Source: Caldifarciminota bacterium (GTDB taxonomy: Bacteria > Hydrothermota > Hydrothermia > B15-G9). Taken from it: a DNA stretch of 64,000 nucleotides. Made by a program: the position numbers and the translations under genes. The stretch spans positions 1 to 64,000 of the forward strand of contig WGAI01000067.1 of the NCBI GenBank assembly GCA_015489175.1. The letters are read 5' to 3'. Of this stretch, positions 39,301-46,457 are shown piece after piece; position 1 is the first letter of the stretch, and each line of letters begins with the position of its first letter. The notes under the pieces are model-generated. The model did not search any database and was not told the origin of the DNA. It saw only the letters and a list, made by a program, of their open reading frames with translations.

Positions 39301-41706
39301 AGGGCTGTGTCAGGCGTGAACTTCAGCGCTTCGAGAATTAGGCTCTACACAGAAAGCGGTGCGATTATACCCGGCTCGCAAGTGTATCGCGGCGACACTC
39401 TAATATGGCAACTCACGGATTCGCTTGTGACAGAGGGGAGATACAGAATCTGGGTGTATCTCGAGGACAATGCCGGCAATGTGGATAGTGCCGAGCATTA
39501 CTTCACGATCGACCTCGCAAATCCGGTGGTTCAGGTAACATATCCTGATTCTGCGGGCTATGTGAAGGATACACTTGCAAGTGTTTGGGCCGCATTTGGA
39601 AATGCGTTCTCAGGCATGAACTGGGATTCCAGCGTCACGCGCATAGAGGTGCTCAACCCGATGGGCGACCAGTTGCCCGGATACCACACACACAGCGGAG
39701 ACACGCTGACCTTCAACCTCTCCGTGCCGATACTCCCGAACGGCATCCGCGATGGATTTTACACGATGCGCATCTTCGCTCAAGACAACGCTGGTAACTC
39801 GCTCTCGCCGCTCAACCCGTGGGTCGGCTATTTCATCTACGATTCGAGAGCGCCGCGCGTCGATTCCACGGTTCCACGCAACGGCGCAGTCGATTACCTG
39901 CTGCGTGACAGCGTTTGGGCCTCGATATCCGATGAATACCCCGGAATTGATTCGGTGTCAGGTGTTAACACAGCAACATCGACGATCGAGCTGTTCTATC
40001 CCGACGGTTCAGGTGTGCCGGGCTACGGAGGAGTGTTCAGGAGTCGCGCCGTGTTCTACATCTATCAGGGCACGAACTTGCCGCCCGGCGACTACATGAT
40101 GGTGCTGCACTTAGAGGACCGCGCTGGCAACATCACAGACGACACGGTCAGGTTCAATGTCGGCGAAAGGCTCGTGATCACGGACATTGAGCCGGATTCC
40201 GGCGCATTCGTCAATCGGCTTGACACGGTCAGGGTCACCATCTGCGATAGGCTCGGCGTCGGAGTTGATACGCTGTCGAGCGTCAGGGTTTACGATCAGG
40301 GCGGTAACATGCTGCCCGGCCACTTCGAATACATGGGACCCGATACCGAGCTGACATTCATCTATGTGCTCGATTCGACGGTTACCAGATCCGGCCGCTA
40401 CTTCATAAATGTTACGCCGCTGTCAGTTGACGGCGTCGTCGGCCAATCGAGGACTTACGATTTCATGCTTGACGCTGTTCCGCCTCAGCTTATCACATCC
40501 TCAGTGGAAGACGGCGACACGCTTATCCGTTCACCTCAGGAACTGTTCGTTACTGTCGGCGACATAAGCGGAATTGACACCACCAACACATTCCTCAGGC
40601 TGTTCGATCCATCGTGGCGACCGGTTGGCGGCCATGTTGAGTTCAGGTTCGGAGGCAAAGACGGTTTCAACAAACTGCTTGGAATTGACGATGGCAAGCT
40701 CGGCGACACCATCGTCTTCGTGCTTGATAGCACATTGAAGGTGGAGGGAACATATTATTTCTACAGCTACATCACCGACATAGCGGGCAACACGAAGATC
40801 GACACCATAAGTTTCGACTATCTGCTCCCGATAGAGGTGCGGACAAATCCGCGCTCAGGCGAAGTCGTAACCACTCAGCTTACGGCGGTTTACGCCTATG
40901 TCAAAGACAGGACAGGACTTGGGTTGCAATCCGTTTCTGTCTGGCTGTCCCACGCAAACCTCAACGACACGATTCCCGGTACTCAGAGCATGTTGAACGA
41001 TACGACATTTGCGTGGACGCTCGATCAACCGCTTGCAGTCGATGGTTCCGATAACGGAGGTTACAGGGTCAATGTTGTGGCATCCAACGGCGGCGGTGAT
41101 GTTGTGACTGGAACGGCGCTGTTTACCTACATCGTGGATCAGGTTCCGCCGCCAAGGCCGATCATATCTCCGGATGTGCCGACCGATGTGTGGTATGATA
41201 CCCTGACGGTCATCGGCAAGACCGAGCCCTATGCCCTTGTCACAGTCGTGATTAACGATTCGACGACGCGAATAACTCAGGCGGGACCGGACAGCATCTT
41301 TGTGTTCGATACGCTCAGACTGGTGTTTGACACTACGAATGTCCTGAAATTTGTTGCGGCAGATGCATTTGGCAACATAAGCGATACGACGGAATTAGAA
41401 GTTAAAGCGGCACCGCCATCGTTCAGCGTTGCGCCTTCCATGCCGTTTACAGATGCTGACCATGTGTTCAGGTTCTCTCTGCCGCAGAGCGCACATGTTA
41501 CCGTCACGATTTACAACCTGAGAGGCGACAAGCTCGCCACACTGGAGGCCGACTTGCCGATGGGCAAATACCTGACCCTTAACTGGGATATGAAGAACAA
41601 CGATGGACAGGATGTCAACAATGGGCCATTGCTTTATGTTGCTGAGGTTGAGTATGCGGATGGCACGAAAGACAGGAAGAAGGACATCATAATTGTGGCA
41701 AGGTAA
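30379..41706 (+). CDS. Giant (3,775 aa) Ig-repeat surface protein with FlgD-like domains
   Basis: Signal peptide MKKILSIFILVMAVSNAAAS, then two domains with PNPFSPNGDG motifs (about residues 30-260; FlgD/CHU_C-like), a third FlgD-like unit (about 375-480), and about 24 bacterial Ig-like domains of roughly 105 residues. A FlgD-like Ig domain ends the protein (FRFSLPQSAHVTVTIYNLRG, then NNGPLLYVAEVEYADGTKD). Each repeat carries features such as DGSDDG, AxDxAGN and YDTRPP. It probably forms a long extracellular stalk or adhesin. Its position directly after the pilus secretin suggests export by that machine or by a T9SS-like route, which is inference. No catalytic domain was seen. Confidence 0.9.
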   Translation: MKKILSIFILVMAVSNAAASPVYITNVEVEPNPFSPNGDGRADTTTFSFILSGYVDTVYLRIFRDSLNTSTGLRDTVIDSIVAVLTPGIQGANVMAWTNVETDPSILPDGPYHYFIYGSDTTDTATGIVYIDRQPPTIYNVSVTPNPFSPNGDGINDYAHIAFSVTGSYRPEDSLFFRKPPLGIGYLQLWYQNGAGHGVFVANAKVDSADGHVDNIIEFPYPVYLALAVGGLQGLEQVDLRFFDYANRAIDITAQPNEDIRIGIPETYLLNKFMYFSSSSFIVTNMDSLDPGVSILIPVYAFTGNASITITDINNQVVSVVDFVDVYRGDGNYFTDWGPDNIPDGLYTFSIQAQDESYNVELYTGNVIANSIPTNVDSLTVSPSVISPANLDGRADAALVQFSISEEAHVTVRVYNSATQWDTTTLVRTLIGDSVMQGGSHSLTFDGRDNNGNFLAQNSDSTYTVVVTAYDPYTLDSDVKSAPIVVDNLSPSFDTLYINTLVNNTIDTLYGKVNEPGSEIRVFRNGYPIGIAIADSITGNFSLVVTYVEGINTFTAIAYDAAYNSDTASVTALCDLHAPTLASSSPFDGEAFQTFTIANGKAVLIDSIYHDSASGIDWATASVHLYYENYLRDTYLGSPITHLGDTLFIPFITDSINAHSGHYRLIVSVQDRAGNTMFDTVRFTVDRVAPTIVTIPDSGSPTNMLDTVMAVIRDSISGVDTISTTVSLEKRNVRTIEGTTFWRGDTVFFVPLSPIPRDGSDDGEYIFAVDAVDKAGNYTPKRSLIIYDTRPPHITTFWPPDSSTFQDSVTGIDTIFAVVNDSFGSFAGSGLDVNFSLIRLVNTNNGQGVIGNQIYHGDTLKWAIDPTLYDPAYGFNEEGTYMITVTATDSAGNSADTSSTFIIDLSSPIVTEVYPADSAYVNASPENIHAIVVERGSGINKSASYIHIYRPDGGEVPGTYTFVGDTLLFSLENPFPEDGTWDGQFTIVVHVEDNVGKTVEDTFHFIYDTQPPQVVWSTPSDSSYLNRNFETDYNRTIKVRLSDATSGLDFGTSGLSILVNWENYNASPSNYLRLPPDTLGFHFDSLIEGEIEVVVWGYDHANNLLNDTLILIVDTTKPSVVFVPDSGTMTNSLSTFSAYIRDLFAGPDTASTHLAVYRLDSPSDTTSIGLDHYEWLGDTIVFYPYPPIATDGSNDGEYLIRAYAYDKSGNVDSSRISTIFYDSKPPYVVSHSQSSGADTLITDTLSEIWVLPSDANGLRWVSGIDTNGTQVSVVNQFGAAIAGHREWRGDTLFFVFDNPISADGRYTARVYMADLVGNTSTDSFRFVVDLNSPQITWSDPADSSYVNSPPNEIRIFIQDLGSGVNFNACSVVVYTPNMGTVLGHTEVRNDTIVFVLEETLPTDGSADGVYTVLVWGQDNNNRPLSPSNPDTLMFTFDTQVPQLVSYYPTRDTALNQFNSPEFGPDTIFARLRDATAGVDLTTSDLTLLKYGLPISGVAVTRRSADTTLIMALPSGLEEGRYSFVVKEVDFAHNLKRDSINFVYDLTGPVISALMPDSEKLNMIDSIDISVIDTLAGTDTMQTNLTVRLLDAGRTIGGDIVWLDPSTVRFVPDPPLATDGSDDGLVEVETHGFDMAGNGSVDTSYLIYDTRPPRIVDDRIDFFRDTLTHTPVGSLVMPTDTVIEDSFFGLRVALDDSYFGRTVSGIDPVRSTASLTYQGGAAIPGITMVSNDTLYLTLSDTIREDDRFTARFNIADEAGNSSEYEHNFIVDLYPPVLAGTVPPDGGFINSPPTYVAASIFDNGSGVLMDTSVTKITLIAPDNHIVLGYNEFVNDTLYFRIQENIDSTGIADGTYTMIVRSMDNSGKGFVDTLSFVLDTQLPSLDSSLAVVNGNEYPLEDGYFNQAPDTLWFYLSDRTSGANLLSSGVSLHRYGQLLETSIVRDTVNDRLGIVPLSPLDDGRYFARVSVVDRALNFLVDTVSFVIDRVAPSIDVQPENGVAVNRLDTITVYLNDTLAGIDTITTTVSLTGPNGDVPLNVNWIDGVQAICTPVQPLATNGSDDADDYVIYVEAYDKANNVSVSSVHITYDTRPPYVTERFPDSLSLGDVNSVWVRFADSLSSSVHGSGVDSVLSIIRLTRAETGEAIPGQKIVRGDTLIFNIDAAYAPLADGRYKFYSILYDKAGNMDSLEYEFVVDTRGPSLVWSMPRDSGFINYQPQAIYALIADEGTGLNYDTALTNIRVQGPDGRYLIGYNEFIGDTLVFHITDSSLIDGYYNVEVRAHDMIGRPLNYAPSGSYDSVQVLTFAIDRRPPTLAWSYPAHDTAIQRPEGPYVVEFNDLLAGINLSSSGADLMHYGVPVEINITRVDSGDVVIGNDTVHVTNALVIQPVDSGSFDVEGRYKLAVIGVDKALNVVQDTIQFIVDRQPPELTFYPADSSYLDSIDRIYVIVSDTLAGANNSSIDFALVGPNGDMSGTLSWYGDTAEFVPTNPFQPGGYYDGKYNIIVSAYDRAMNMAYGRSDFIYDTRPPYPTMFYPSQDSVVPRPVYYAWMRLTDVYDTMREVSGVDIGACQIGVLDPDGVTVPGNMVFEGDTAIRWSFRNAIIRDGRYTVWAKYYDRAGNFDSTSYEFTLDLNPPVVVWSSPEDSSYINHSIQDVQVVLDDRGGSGVNPDSSRLYLVGPNGDTLLGSFSISNDTLNYHLVSPLPADGSADGVYRMLVHGRDYVNDPAVIGDHTIDDTLMFVYDTRAPYLVASYPIDNAMLNTAPETLWVQLGDQLSGVSLGTSNLTLFVNGLIVPGTVYRDVVHSRLMFVPDNPLTDNEYSLLVFARDTATNEFVDTVNFIVDTQEPDVVITPNDGATVNQLTEITMSVEDNMSGVDTTLSYINVTGPNGVVAAQRYWTGDTLHFVPTPPLRTDGSDDGRYTAAGVGYDMAGNIDVNTISFIYDTRPPFVQEFYPQDIQIMPLRAVWAVVSDTLPGRAVSGVNFSASRIRLYTESGAIIPGSQVYRGDTLIWQLTDSLVTEGRYRIWVYLEDNAGNVDSAEHYFTIDLANPVVQVTYPDSAGYVKDTLASVWAAFGNAFSGMNWDSSVTRIEVLNPMGDQLPGYHTHSGDTLTFNLSVPILPNGIRDGFYTMRIFAQDNAGNSLSPLNPWVGYFIYDSRAPRVDSTVPRNGAVDYLLRDSVWASISDEYPGIDSVSGVNTATSTIELFYPDGSGVPGYGGVFRSRAVFYIYQGTNLPPGDYMMVLHLEDRAGNITDDTVRFNVGERLVITDIEPDSGAFVNRLDTVRVTICDRLGVGVDTLSSVRVYDQGGNMLPGHFEYMGPDTELTFIYVLDSTVTRSGRYFINVTPLSVDGVVGQSRTYDFMLDAVPPQLITSSVEDGDTLIRSPQELFVTVGDISGIDTTNTFLRLFDPSWRPVGGHVEFRFGGKDGFNKLLGIDDGKLGDTIVFVLDSTLKVEGTYYFYSYITDIAGNTKIDTISFDYLLPIEVRTNPRSGEVVTTQLTAVYAYVKDRTGLGLQSVSVWLSHANLNDTIPGTQSMLNDTTFAWTLDQPLAVDGSDNGGYRVNVVASNGGGDVVTGTALFTYIVDQVPPPRPIISPDVPTDVWYDTLTVIGKTEPYALVTVVINDSTTRITQAGPDSIFVFDTLRLVFDTTNVLKFVAADAFGNISDTTELEVKAAPPSFSVAPSMPFTDADHVFRFSLPQSAHVTVTIYNLRGDKLATLEADLPMGKYLTLNWDMKNNDGQDVNNGPLLYVAEVEYADGTKDRKKDIIIVAR
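32430..40170 (+). repeat. Six-fold super-repeat of about 1.3 kb (four Ig domains per unit)
   Basis: Inside the giant gene the Ig domains fall into four alternating types that recur in the order A-B-C-D. B domains begin YDTRPP or YDSKPP at 32737, 34039, 35317, 36634, 37939 and 39199; spacings are 1302, 1278, 1317, 1305 and 1260 bp. C domains carry a DSSYVNSPP-like motif. The units have diverged. Confidence 0.8.
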
Positions 41707-41717
41707 GGAGGCAAGAC

Positions 41718-42617
41718 ATGAAGATGAAAAGGATTTTGATTGTTATCGGGCTTTTTGCGACCAGCACCTGGGGGCAGGGAGCGAGCTTCAGGTCGGCTTT
41801 CCCTGATTTCCCACCTGAGCCTTACGGCGCCGCCATAGGTGGCGCCGCAGTCGCCCTTACGGGCACGCCATCAGCACCATTCTGGAATCCGGCAGGCGCA
41901 GCTTTCATGGACGGCAGAGCTATCATGGCTGGCGGCTCAAAATTCCAGAACTGGCCCATCTACACGGCCAATCTGATTTACACACAGGGCGACCAGGGAT
42001 TTGGGGCCGCAGCACTCATCATCAACCATCTTGGACTTAAGGCATACGACGAGCAGGTCAAGTATCAGGAAAACAGCATATCATACACATGGGCGACGAA
42101 GCTCAGCGGAAGCATCGGTATCGGAGTCAAGGGCAAATACATCATGGCATCGTCAGACTTACAGGATGTTCAGGCAAGTGGTCTTTCGATCGATGCAGGC
42201 GTGCTGTTTAACCTTCAGGGGTTTGCCAACATCGGATTTACCGCAAAGGACATTCTTTCGACGCTGAAATGGAAGACGGGCAGGGTTGAGCACCTTCCCA
42301 TCGTCTTTGAAGGTGGCATCGGCACGGCACCCCTGTTCCAGAGACTATCGCTTTTCGTGTCGTTCAGGGGAGAGCAAGGGATGGGCATATCTGACATCGG
42401 AGTTGGCACCGAAGCGTGGATAATGCCCGGCCGACTATCTCTGCGGCTTGGACTTGATAATAGGATCCTGAACAACATGATGTCGATATCCGGCGGACTT
42501 GGCCTGATAATCCCGCTCGACATCTTCAGCAGCTACTTCATTAACTACTCTTTCGAGATGGGACAGAATATCGTCGGTGTGCAGCATCGGTTCTCGATAG
42601 GGCTTAACTGGGAATGA
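41718..42617 (+). CDS. PorV/PorQ-like outer-membrane beta-barrel protein
   Basis: 299 aa, signal peptide ending near STWGQG. Mature part alternates hydrophobic beta strands with an N-terminal segment PYGAAIGGAAVALTGTPSAP then FWNPAG, the pattern of the PorV/UPF0164 family in the FadL-like barrel group. PorV delivers T9SS cargo to the PorU sortase; other family members are uncharacterised barrels. Twelve bp after the giant repeat gene, so they are likely cotranscribed. No C-terminal sorting domain. Its link with T9SS is plausible but not proved here. Confidence 0.8.
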   Translation: MKMKRILIVIGLFATSTWGQGASFRSAFPDFPPEPYGAAIGGAAVALTGTPSAPFWNPAGAAFMDGRAIMAGGSKFQNWPIYTANLIYTQGDQGFGAAALIINHLGLKAYDEQVKYQENSISYTWATKLSGSIGIGVKGKYIMASSDLQDVQASGLSIDAGVLFNLQGFANIGFTAKDILSTLKWKTGRVEHLPIVFEGGIGTAPLFQRLSLFVSFRGEQGMGISDIGVGTEAWIMPGRLSLRLGLDNRILNNMMSISGGLGLIIPLDIFSSYFINYSFEMGQNIVGVQHRFSIGLNWE

Positions 42618-42621
42618 TGGG

Positions 42622-43146
42622 ATGAAAGTTAATTCATCGAAGAAGATCTATCAGGGCAGGATTTTGAACCTGAGGGTTGACGAGATAACACTCGATAACG
42701 GCCGAAGGACCACGCGCGAGGTTGTTGAATACCGCGGCGCAGTGGCAATCGTGCCGATCATAGAAGATAAGATCCTGTTCGTCCGCCAGTTCAGATATCC
42801 GGTCGGTGAGGAGCTTATCGAGATACCCGCCGGTAAGATCGAGGAAGGCGAGCATCCGGACGATACTGCTTACAGAGAGCTGATCGAGGAGACGGGTTAC
42901 AGGGCGGCTGAACTGAAATTGCTCTCGAGATTTTACACGGCTCCCGGTTACTCAACCGAAGAGCTCTACCTGTTTCTTGCCCCGAAACTCGAACCATCTG
43001 AGATGAGCCCTGACTTCGACGAGATCATTGAACCCGTTGAAATTCCGATGGATGAAGTGTATCGCATGCTTAAAAACGACGAGTTCCACGACGCCAAAAC
43101 CATACTCGGACTGCTCTGGTTCTTCAATTTCGTCAAAAACGATTGA
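42622..43146 (+). CDS. Nudix hydrolase (ADP-ribose pyrophosphatase-like)
   Basis: 174 aa cytoplasmic protein. The Nudix box G-x5-E-x7-RELIEETGY is complete (GKIEEGEHPDDTAYREL and on), preceded by VRQFRYPVGEELIEIPAGK as in ADP-ribose pyrophosphatases (NudF). Hydrolyses nucleoside diphosphate derivatives; ADP-ribose is the most likely substrate from the upstream pattern. It starts 4 bp after the PorV-like gene, which is probably operon packing rather than shared function. Confidence 0.9.
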   Translation: MKVNSSKKIYQGRILNLRVDEITLDNGRRTTREVVEYRGAVAIVPIIEDKILFVRQFRYPVGEELIEIPAGKIEEGEHPDDTAYRELIEETGYRAAELKLLSRFYTAPGYSTEELYLFLAPKLEPSEMSPDFDEIIEPVEIPMDEVYRMLKNDEFHDAKTILGLLWFFNFVKND

Positions 43147-43235
43147 ATATCTCAATTATCTGGGACAGCCTTATTCCGCTTAATTCGGATTTGAAGCAGG
43201 GGAGGGTAGGGGGTAGATTTGTGGAGGTAGGTGGA

Positions 43236-45131
43236 ATGAACCAGAACGGATTTGTCAAGAAACTTACATCGTTTGTCTCCGTTGACAGGATACTCGACAA
43301 CATAGCATGGATTACGAGGTTCCACAGGATGCAGGCATCACCTGACCTGTTGAGGGCAGTGGAATATGCTGTCGAGCAATTTGAGAGTTACGGACTTGAA
43401 GCGGAACTTGTGAGGATACCCATCGGCGATTGGGTCGGCGGAGTGGCGGGTTTTGATGGCTGGGAGTGCACGGACGCCGAGCTCTGGCTCGAGGAGCCGG
43501 AAATGCGAAAGCTCGCTGATTGGCATGAAAATAAATTCAGTTTAATTCAGCGTTCAGCTGCAATTGATGGAGTTTTTGAGGTGACAGCTGACAAAGATGG
43601 CGATCTCAGGGGCAAATTCCTGCTTACGGATGACATGAAGGACATCACCCGTGTCCACAAATACATCGACAAAGGCATTGTCGGCATCATTTTCTACGGT
43701 ATCGGAGATAGATCAATCGACCTGCCCGACGCGCGGAGATACCTGTCTTTCTGGTGGACAAGGGGCTATCAGCGTAAAATTTCGGGTTTTACCCTGACTT
43801 ACAGGCAGGGGCTTTACCTCAAAGGACTTCTGGCGCAGGGGAAACAGGTCAAGATCCGCGCCAGAGTTAACAGCCGGTTTTACGATGGTACTTTCGACAT
43901 TGCCACTGCAGTGCTGAGGGGCGAGTCACCTGAGGAGATCGTCCTGACTGCCCATATCTGCCATCCCAAGAACGAAGCCAACGATAATGCGTCAGGTGCT
44001 GGCGTCGTGATGGAGGTCGCCCGCGTGCTCAGCCATCTTGTGTCGAACGGCACCATAAAGCGTCCCGTAAGGAGCATCAGGTTCATCCTTGTGCCTGAGA
44101 TCAACGGCTCCAATGCGTTCTACCTTGAACAACCTGATGTGGCCCGCAACGGGTTGATGGGCTTGAATTTTGACATGGTCGGCTCAAACCTGAAGCTGTC
44201 GAGGGGCGTTATGCTGTTAGACAAACATCCGGCCGTGCTCGGCGGCTATTCATCTGCACTTGTGAACAGGCTCAGGCGGAGGTTTGTTGACGGGGTGAAG
44301 AACTGGCTGGGGACAGCATACTTCAACGATGTGGCCATGGAGACCGTGCCTTTCGGAGATGGGACCGACCACCTTGTGCTGTCTGACCCGCATTTTGGCA
44401 TACCTGCTCCCACGATGATAAACTGGCCTGACCGGTATTACCACACGGATCACGATACTATCGATAAACTTTCTGGGCACTCGCTGCGGATGGCTGCTGC
44501 AACCGGCGTCGCATTCGCCTTTATGACAGCTAATCCTGAGGGCGAGCACTTGAGATGCGCTGCAGATAGCGTGTTGCTGGATACCATCGAGGATATACAA
44601 AGGGTTTTGAACGACGAGCTCGACCGCCTTGATGCAGGCATGAGCTCATCGATGCGGTTTATGGCCATGTTGAAACGGATTGCACAGCAGGGTTATGATA
44701 ACCTCAGGGCTGTCAAAAACGAAGGATTTGATGTTGCCGGGCACGAGACCCTCATATCCAACTATGTGACCGATCTCATCAAGATATACGAAAACCAATT
44801 CGATGCGGACAGGGTGTTTCTCGATAAGGCGCTGTATCCGAATGATAAAACCCCGGTGAGGAAGGTCAAAGGCGTCTATTATCCGTGGTCGTGGATTCGG
44901 GAGAACAGGCCGGATCTGGCCGAAAAGTGGGATGAGCTCTCGGATGAAGCGGCCAGAGATGAGAATTTCATGAGCGTTCCGCATTTCGCTTATCTTTGGT
45001 TCGACGGCAACAAAAACACGCGCGAGGTGGCGTTCGACCTCGCATCAGTTTACGGAAAGCCAATTCACCCTGAGCAATACAGGTTTTATCTGGAATTGCT
45101 CGCTGATATCGATTTCATTGAGCTCAAGTGA
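43236..45131 (+). CDS. M28-family-like zinc aminopeptidase
   Basis: 631 aa without signal peptide. The metal site pattern of M28 peptidases is seen: LTAHICHPK (His), DNASGAG (bridging Asp), VPEING (Glu), and a C-terminal YYHTDHDTID (His). An inserted PA-like domain appears to lie between the N-terminal helices and the catalytic core. The C-terminal 180 residues are helical. I chose ATG 43236 because GGAGGTAGGTGGA precedes it; the frame extends upstream to 43143 without a binding site. Probably a cytoplasmic peptide-degrading enzyme; the DUF4910 group is the nearest I recall. Confidence 0.75.
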   Translation: MNQNGFVKKLTSFVSVDRILDNIAWITRFHRMQASPDLLRAVEYAVEQFESYGLEAELVRIPIGDWVGGVAGFDGWECTDAELWLEEPEMRKLADWHENKFSLIQRSAAIDGVFEVTADKDGDLRGKFLLTDDMKDITRVHKYIDKGIVGIIFYGIGDRSIDLPDARRYLSFWWTRGYQRKISGFTLTYRQGLYLKGLLAQGKQVKIRARVNSRFYDGTFDIATAVLRGESPEEIVLTAHICHPKNEANDNASGAGVVMEVARVLSHLVSNGTIKRPVRSIRFILVPEINGSNAFYLEQPDVARNGLMGLNFDMVGSNLKLSRGVMLLDKHPAVLGGYSSALVNRLRRRFVDGVKNWLGTAYFNDVAMETVPFGDGTDHLVLSDPHFGIPAPTMINWPDRYYHTDHDTIDKLSGHSLRMAAATGVAFAFMTANPEGEHLRCAADSVLLDTIEDIQRVLNDELDRLDAGMSSSMRFMAMLKRIAQQGYDNLRAVKNEGFDVAGHETLISNYVTDLIKIYENQFDADRVFLDKALYPNDKTPVRKVKGVYYPWSWIRENRPDLAEKWDELSDEAARDENFMSVPHFAYLWFDGNKNTREVAFDLASVYGKPIHPEQYRFYLELLADIDFIELK

Positions 45132-45156
45132 TCATGTCCCCCGCTATGGACATGAT
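45131..45156. promoter_or_regulatory. Perfect 9-bp inverted repeat between genes
   Basis: ATCATGTCC and GGACATGAT are separated by 8 bp, starting at the last base of the M28-like gene's stop codon. There is no T-run, so it may be a weak terminator, an RNA processing stem or an operator for the 45205 gene. Confidence 0.45.
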
Positions 45157-45204
45157 TTGAATATGCCTGTTGAATATACCCCATAAACAATAGAGGAGGT
45201 AAAG

Positions 45205-46422
45205 ATGGCGTTGTGGATGGCTTTTCTCGCTTTTTCTTTTTATTCGGTCCCGTCGGGAAAGCTTAACTCTGTCAAAAGTTACATCTACTATCGCGGCGAA
45301 AAATTTGACAAAAAGCTCAAAAATTACGATCTCGTGATAGTCCCGCCAGATTTTAAAAGGAAATTCGTAAAAAAACTGCACAGATACGGCAAAAAGGTGG
45401 TAGTCTCCGTCAAAAAAGAGGACAATTTTGCGCCTTACCACATTCTGGAGAGTGAGAAGCCTGAAGAGAATTTCGACGGTTTTTTTATCATACTCCAGCC
45501 GTCCGATACCGATTTCGTCAGGATGCTGCACGACACATTTCCGGATAAGGCGATCATAATTTCGACAGATGTGATTCACATTGAGCCGTTTTTGGACTAC
45601 ATCGATGGGTATATGTGGAGGTTTTTCTCCACTGAATTCAAAAATGTCCGATACACGGTCAAGACCGATGTAGATGAAATTCATAGGGAGAACTACCTTG
45701 CGATCAACATCCTAAACAGGCTGAGGAAATATCGTAAGAATTTCAAGGTGTTTTCCCTCGATGTGCTGACGATACCTGATACGCAATCCATTGTCGCGTG
45801 CTATTACCGGGCCAGAAGGCTCGATTTCATAGAGTATGTTGGTACTCCGGCGCTTAACTTCGTGATTTACATACCCGACACCTTCCATGTCGATTCCGCT
45901 TACGCCTATGGCTCGTTCGACCCTGTTTTCAAACTGCCATCGCAGATTGTGCGCGACACGAGCCCTGAGAACATAGCCCTTGCCATTAACGGAGCTGAGG
46001 CTTACTGCGATTCAAAGGCTCCGTGGGCCGACATCTCGGTTGTGAACGACGGATACATAAACGATCCGGCCATCGAATGGCTTATTCCTATCAATTGGGC
46101 GAGCGGCTCAGATTCCGCAGCCCATTATGTGGAAATTCGGTTTGCGGACGAGTATTACCTCGATTCGGTCAAAATTTACTGGCCTATCGTGAACGGCGTT
46201 CCTTTGTCTCCGAAACGCTATCGGTTGGAGGCATGGAGCTCAGAGCGCCAGTTCTGGTGGCCAATGGTGATTGCGACCGATTCCAGACCTCGAAAGATGG
46301 ATAAGTTTGTGTTTACGGATGCGTATGCTGGCAGAATCAGGATTTACATCGCCCCCGGAGACGGGCCGAAAATGTATCCGTTTCAGCTGTGGGTGAGTGA
46401 AATAAAAGCCTATGGAGAGTAA
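45205..46422 (+). CDS. Secreted glycosidase-like protein with C-terminal discoidin-like domain
   Basis: 405 aa, preceded by GAGGAGGT. A short hydrophobic leader (MALWMAFLAFSFYSV) suggests export. Residues about 20-230 show an alternating strand-helix pattern (YDLVIVPPDF; KKVVVSVKKED; FDGFFIILQP; KAIIISTDVIHIE) like the TM1410/GH114 TIM barrels, though I see no confirmed catalytic pair. Residues about 265-405 resemble an F5/8 type C (discoidin) carbohydrate-binding domain (YVEIRFADEYYLDSVKIYWP; RIRIYIAPGD). Possibly a secreted polysaccharide-acting enzyme; a non-catalytic binding protein is the alternative. Confidence 0.6.
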   Translation: MALWMAFLAFSFYSVPSGKLNSVKSYIYYRGEKFDKKLKNYDLVIVPPDFKRKFVKKLHRYGKKVVVSVKKEDNFAPYHILESEKPEENFDGFFIILQPSDTDFVRMLHDTFPDKAIIISTDVIHIEPFLDYIDGYMWRFFSTEFKNVRYTVKTDVDEIHRENYLAINILNRLRKYRKNFKVFSLDVLTIPDTQSIVACYYRARRLDFIEYVGTPALNFVIYIPDTFHVDSAYAYGSFDPVFKLPSQIVRDTSPENIALAINGAEAYCDSKAPWADISVVNDGYINDPAIEWLIPINWASGSDSAAHYVEIRFADEYYLDSVKIYWPIVNGVPLSPKRYRLEAWSSERQFWWPMVIATDSRPRKMDKFVFTDAYAGRIRIYIAPGDGPKMYPFQLWVSEIKAYGE

Positions 46423-46457
46423 AATAAACATCCAAAATCAAAGGAGAGTGATATAAC

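Noticed and set aside
32430-40170. Regular repeats resembling a CRISPR or satellite array.
   Set aside because: Period is about 1.3 kb, the frame is open throughout and units diverge as protein domains.
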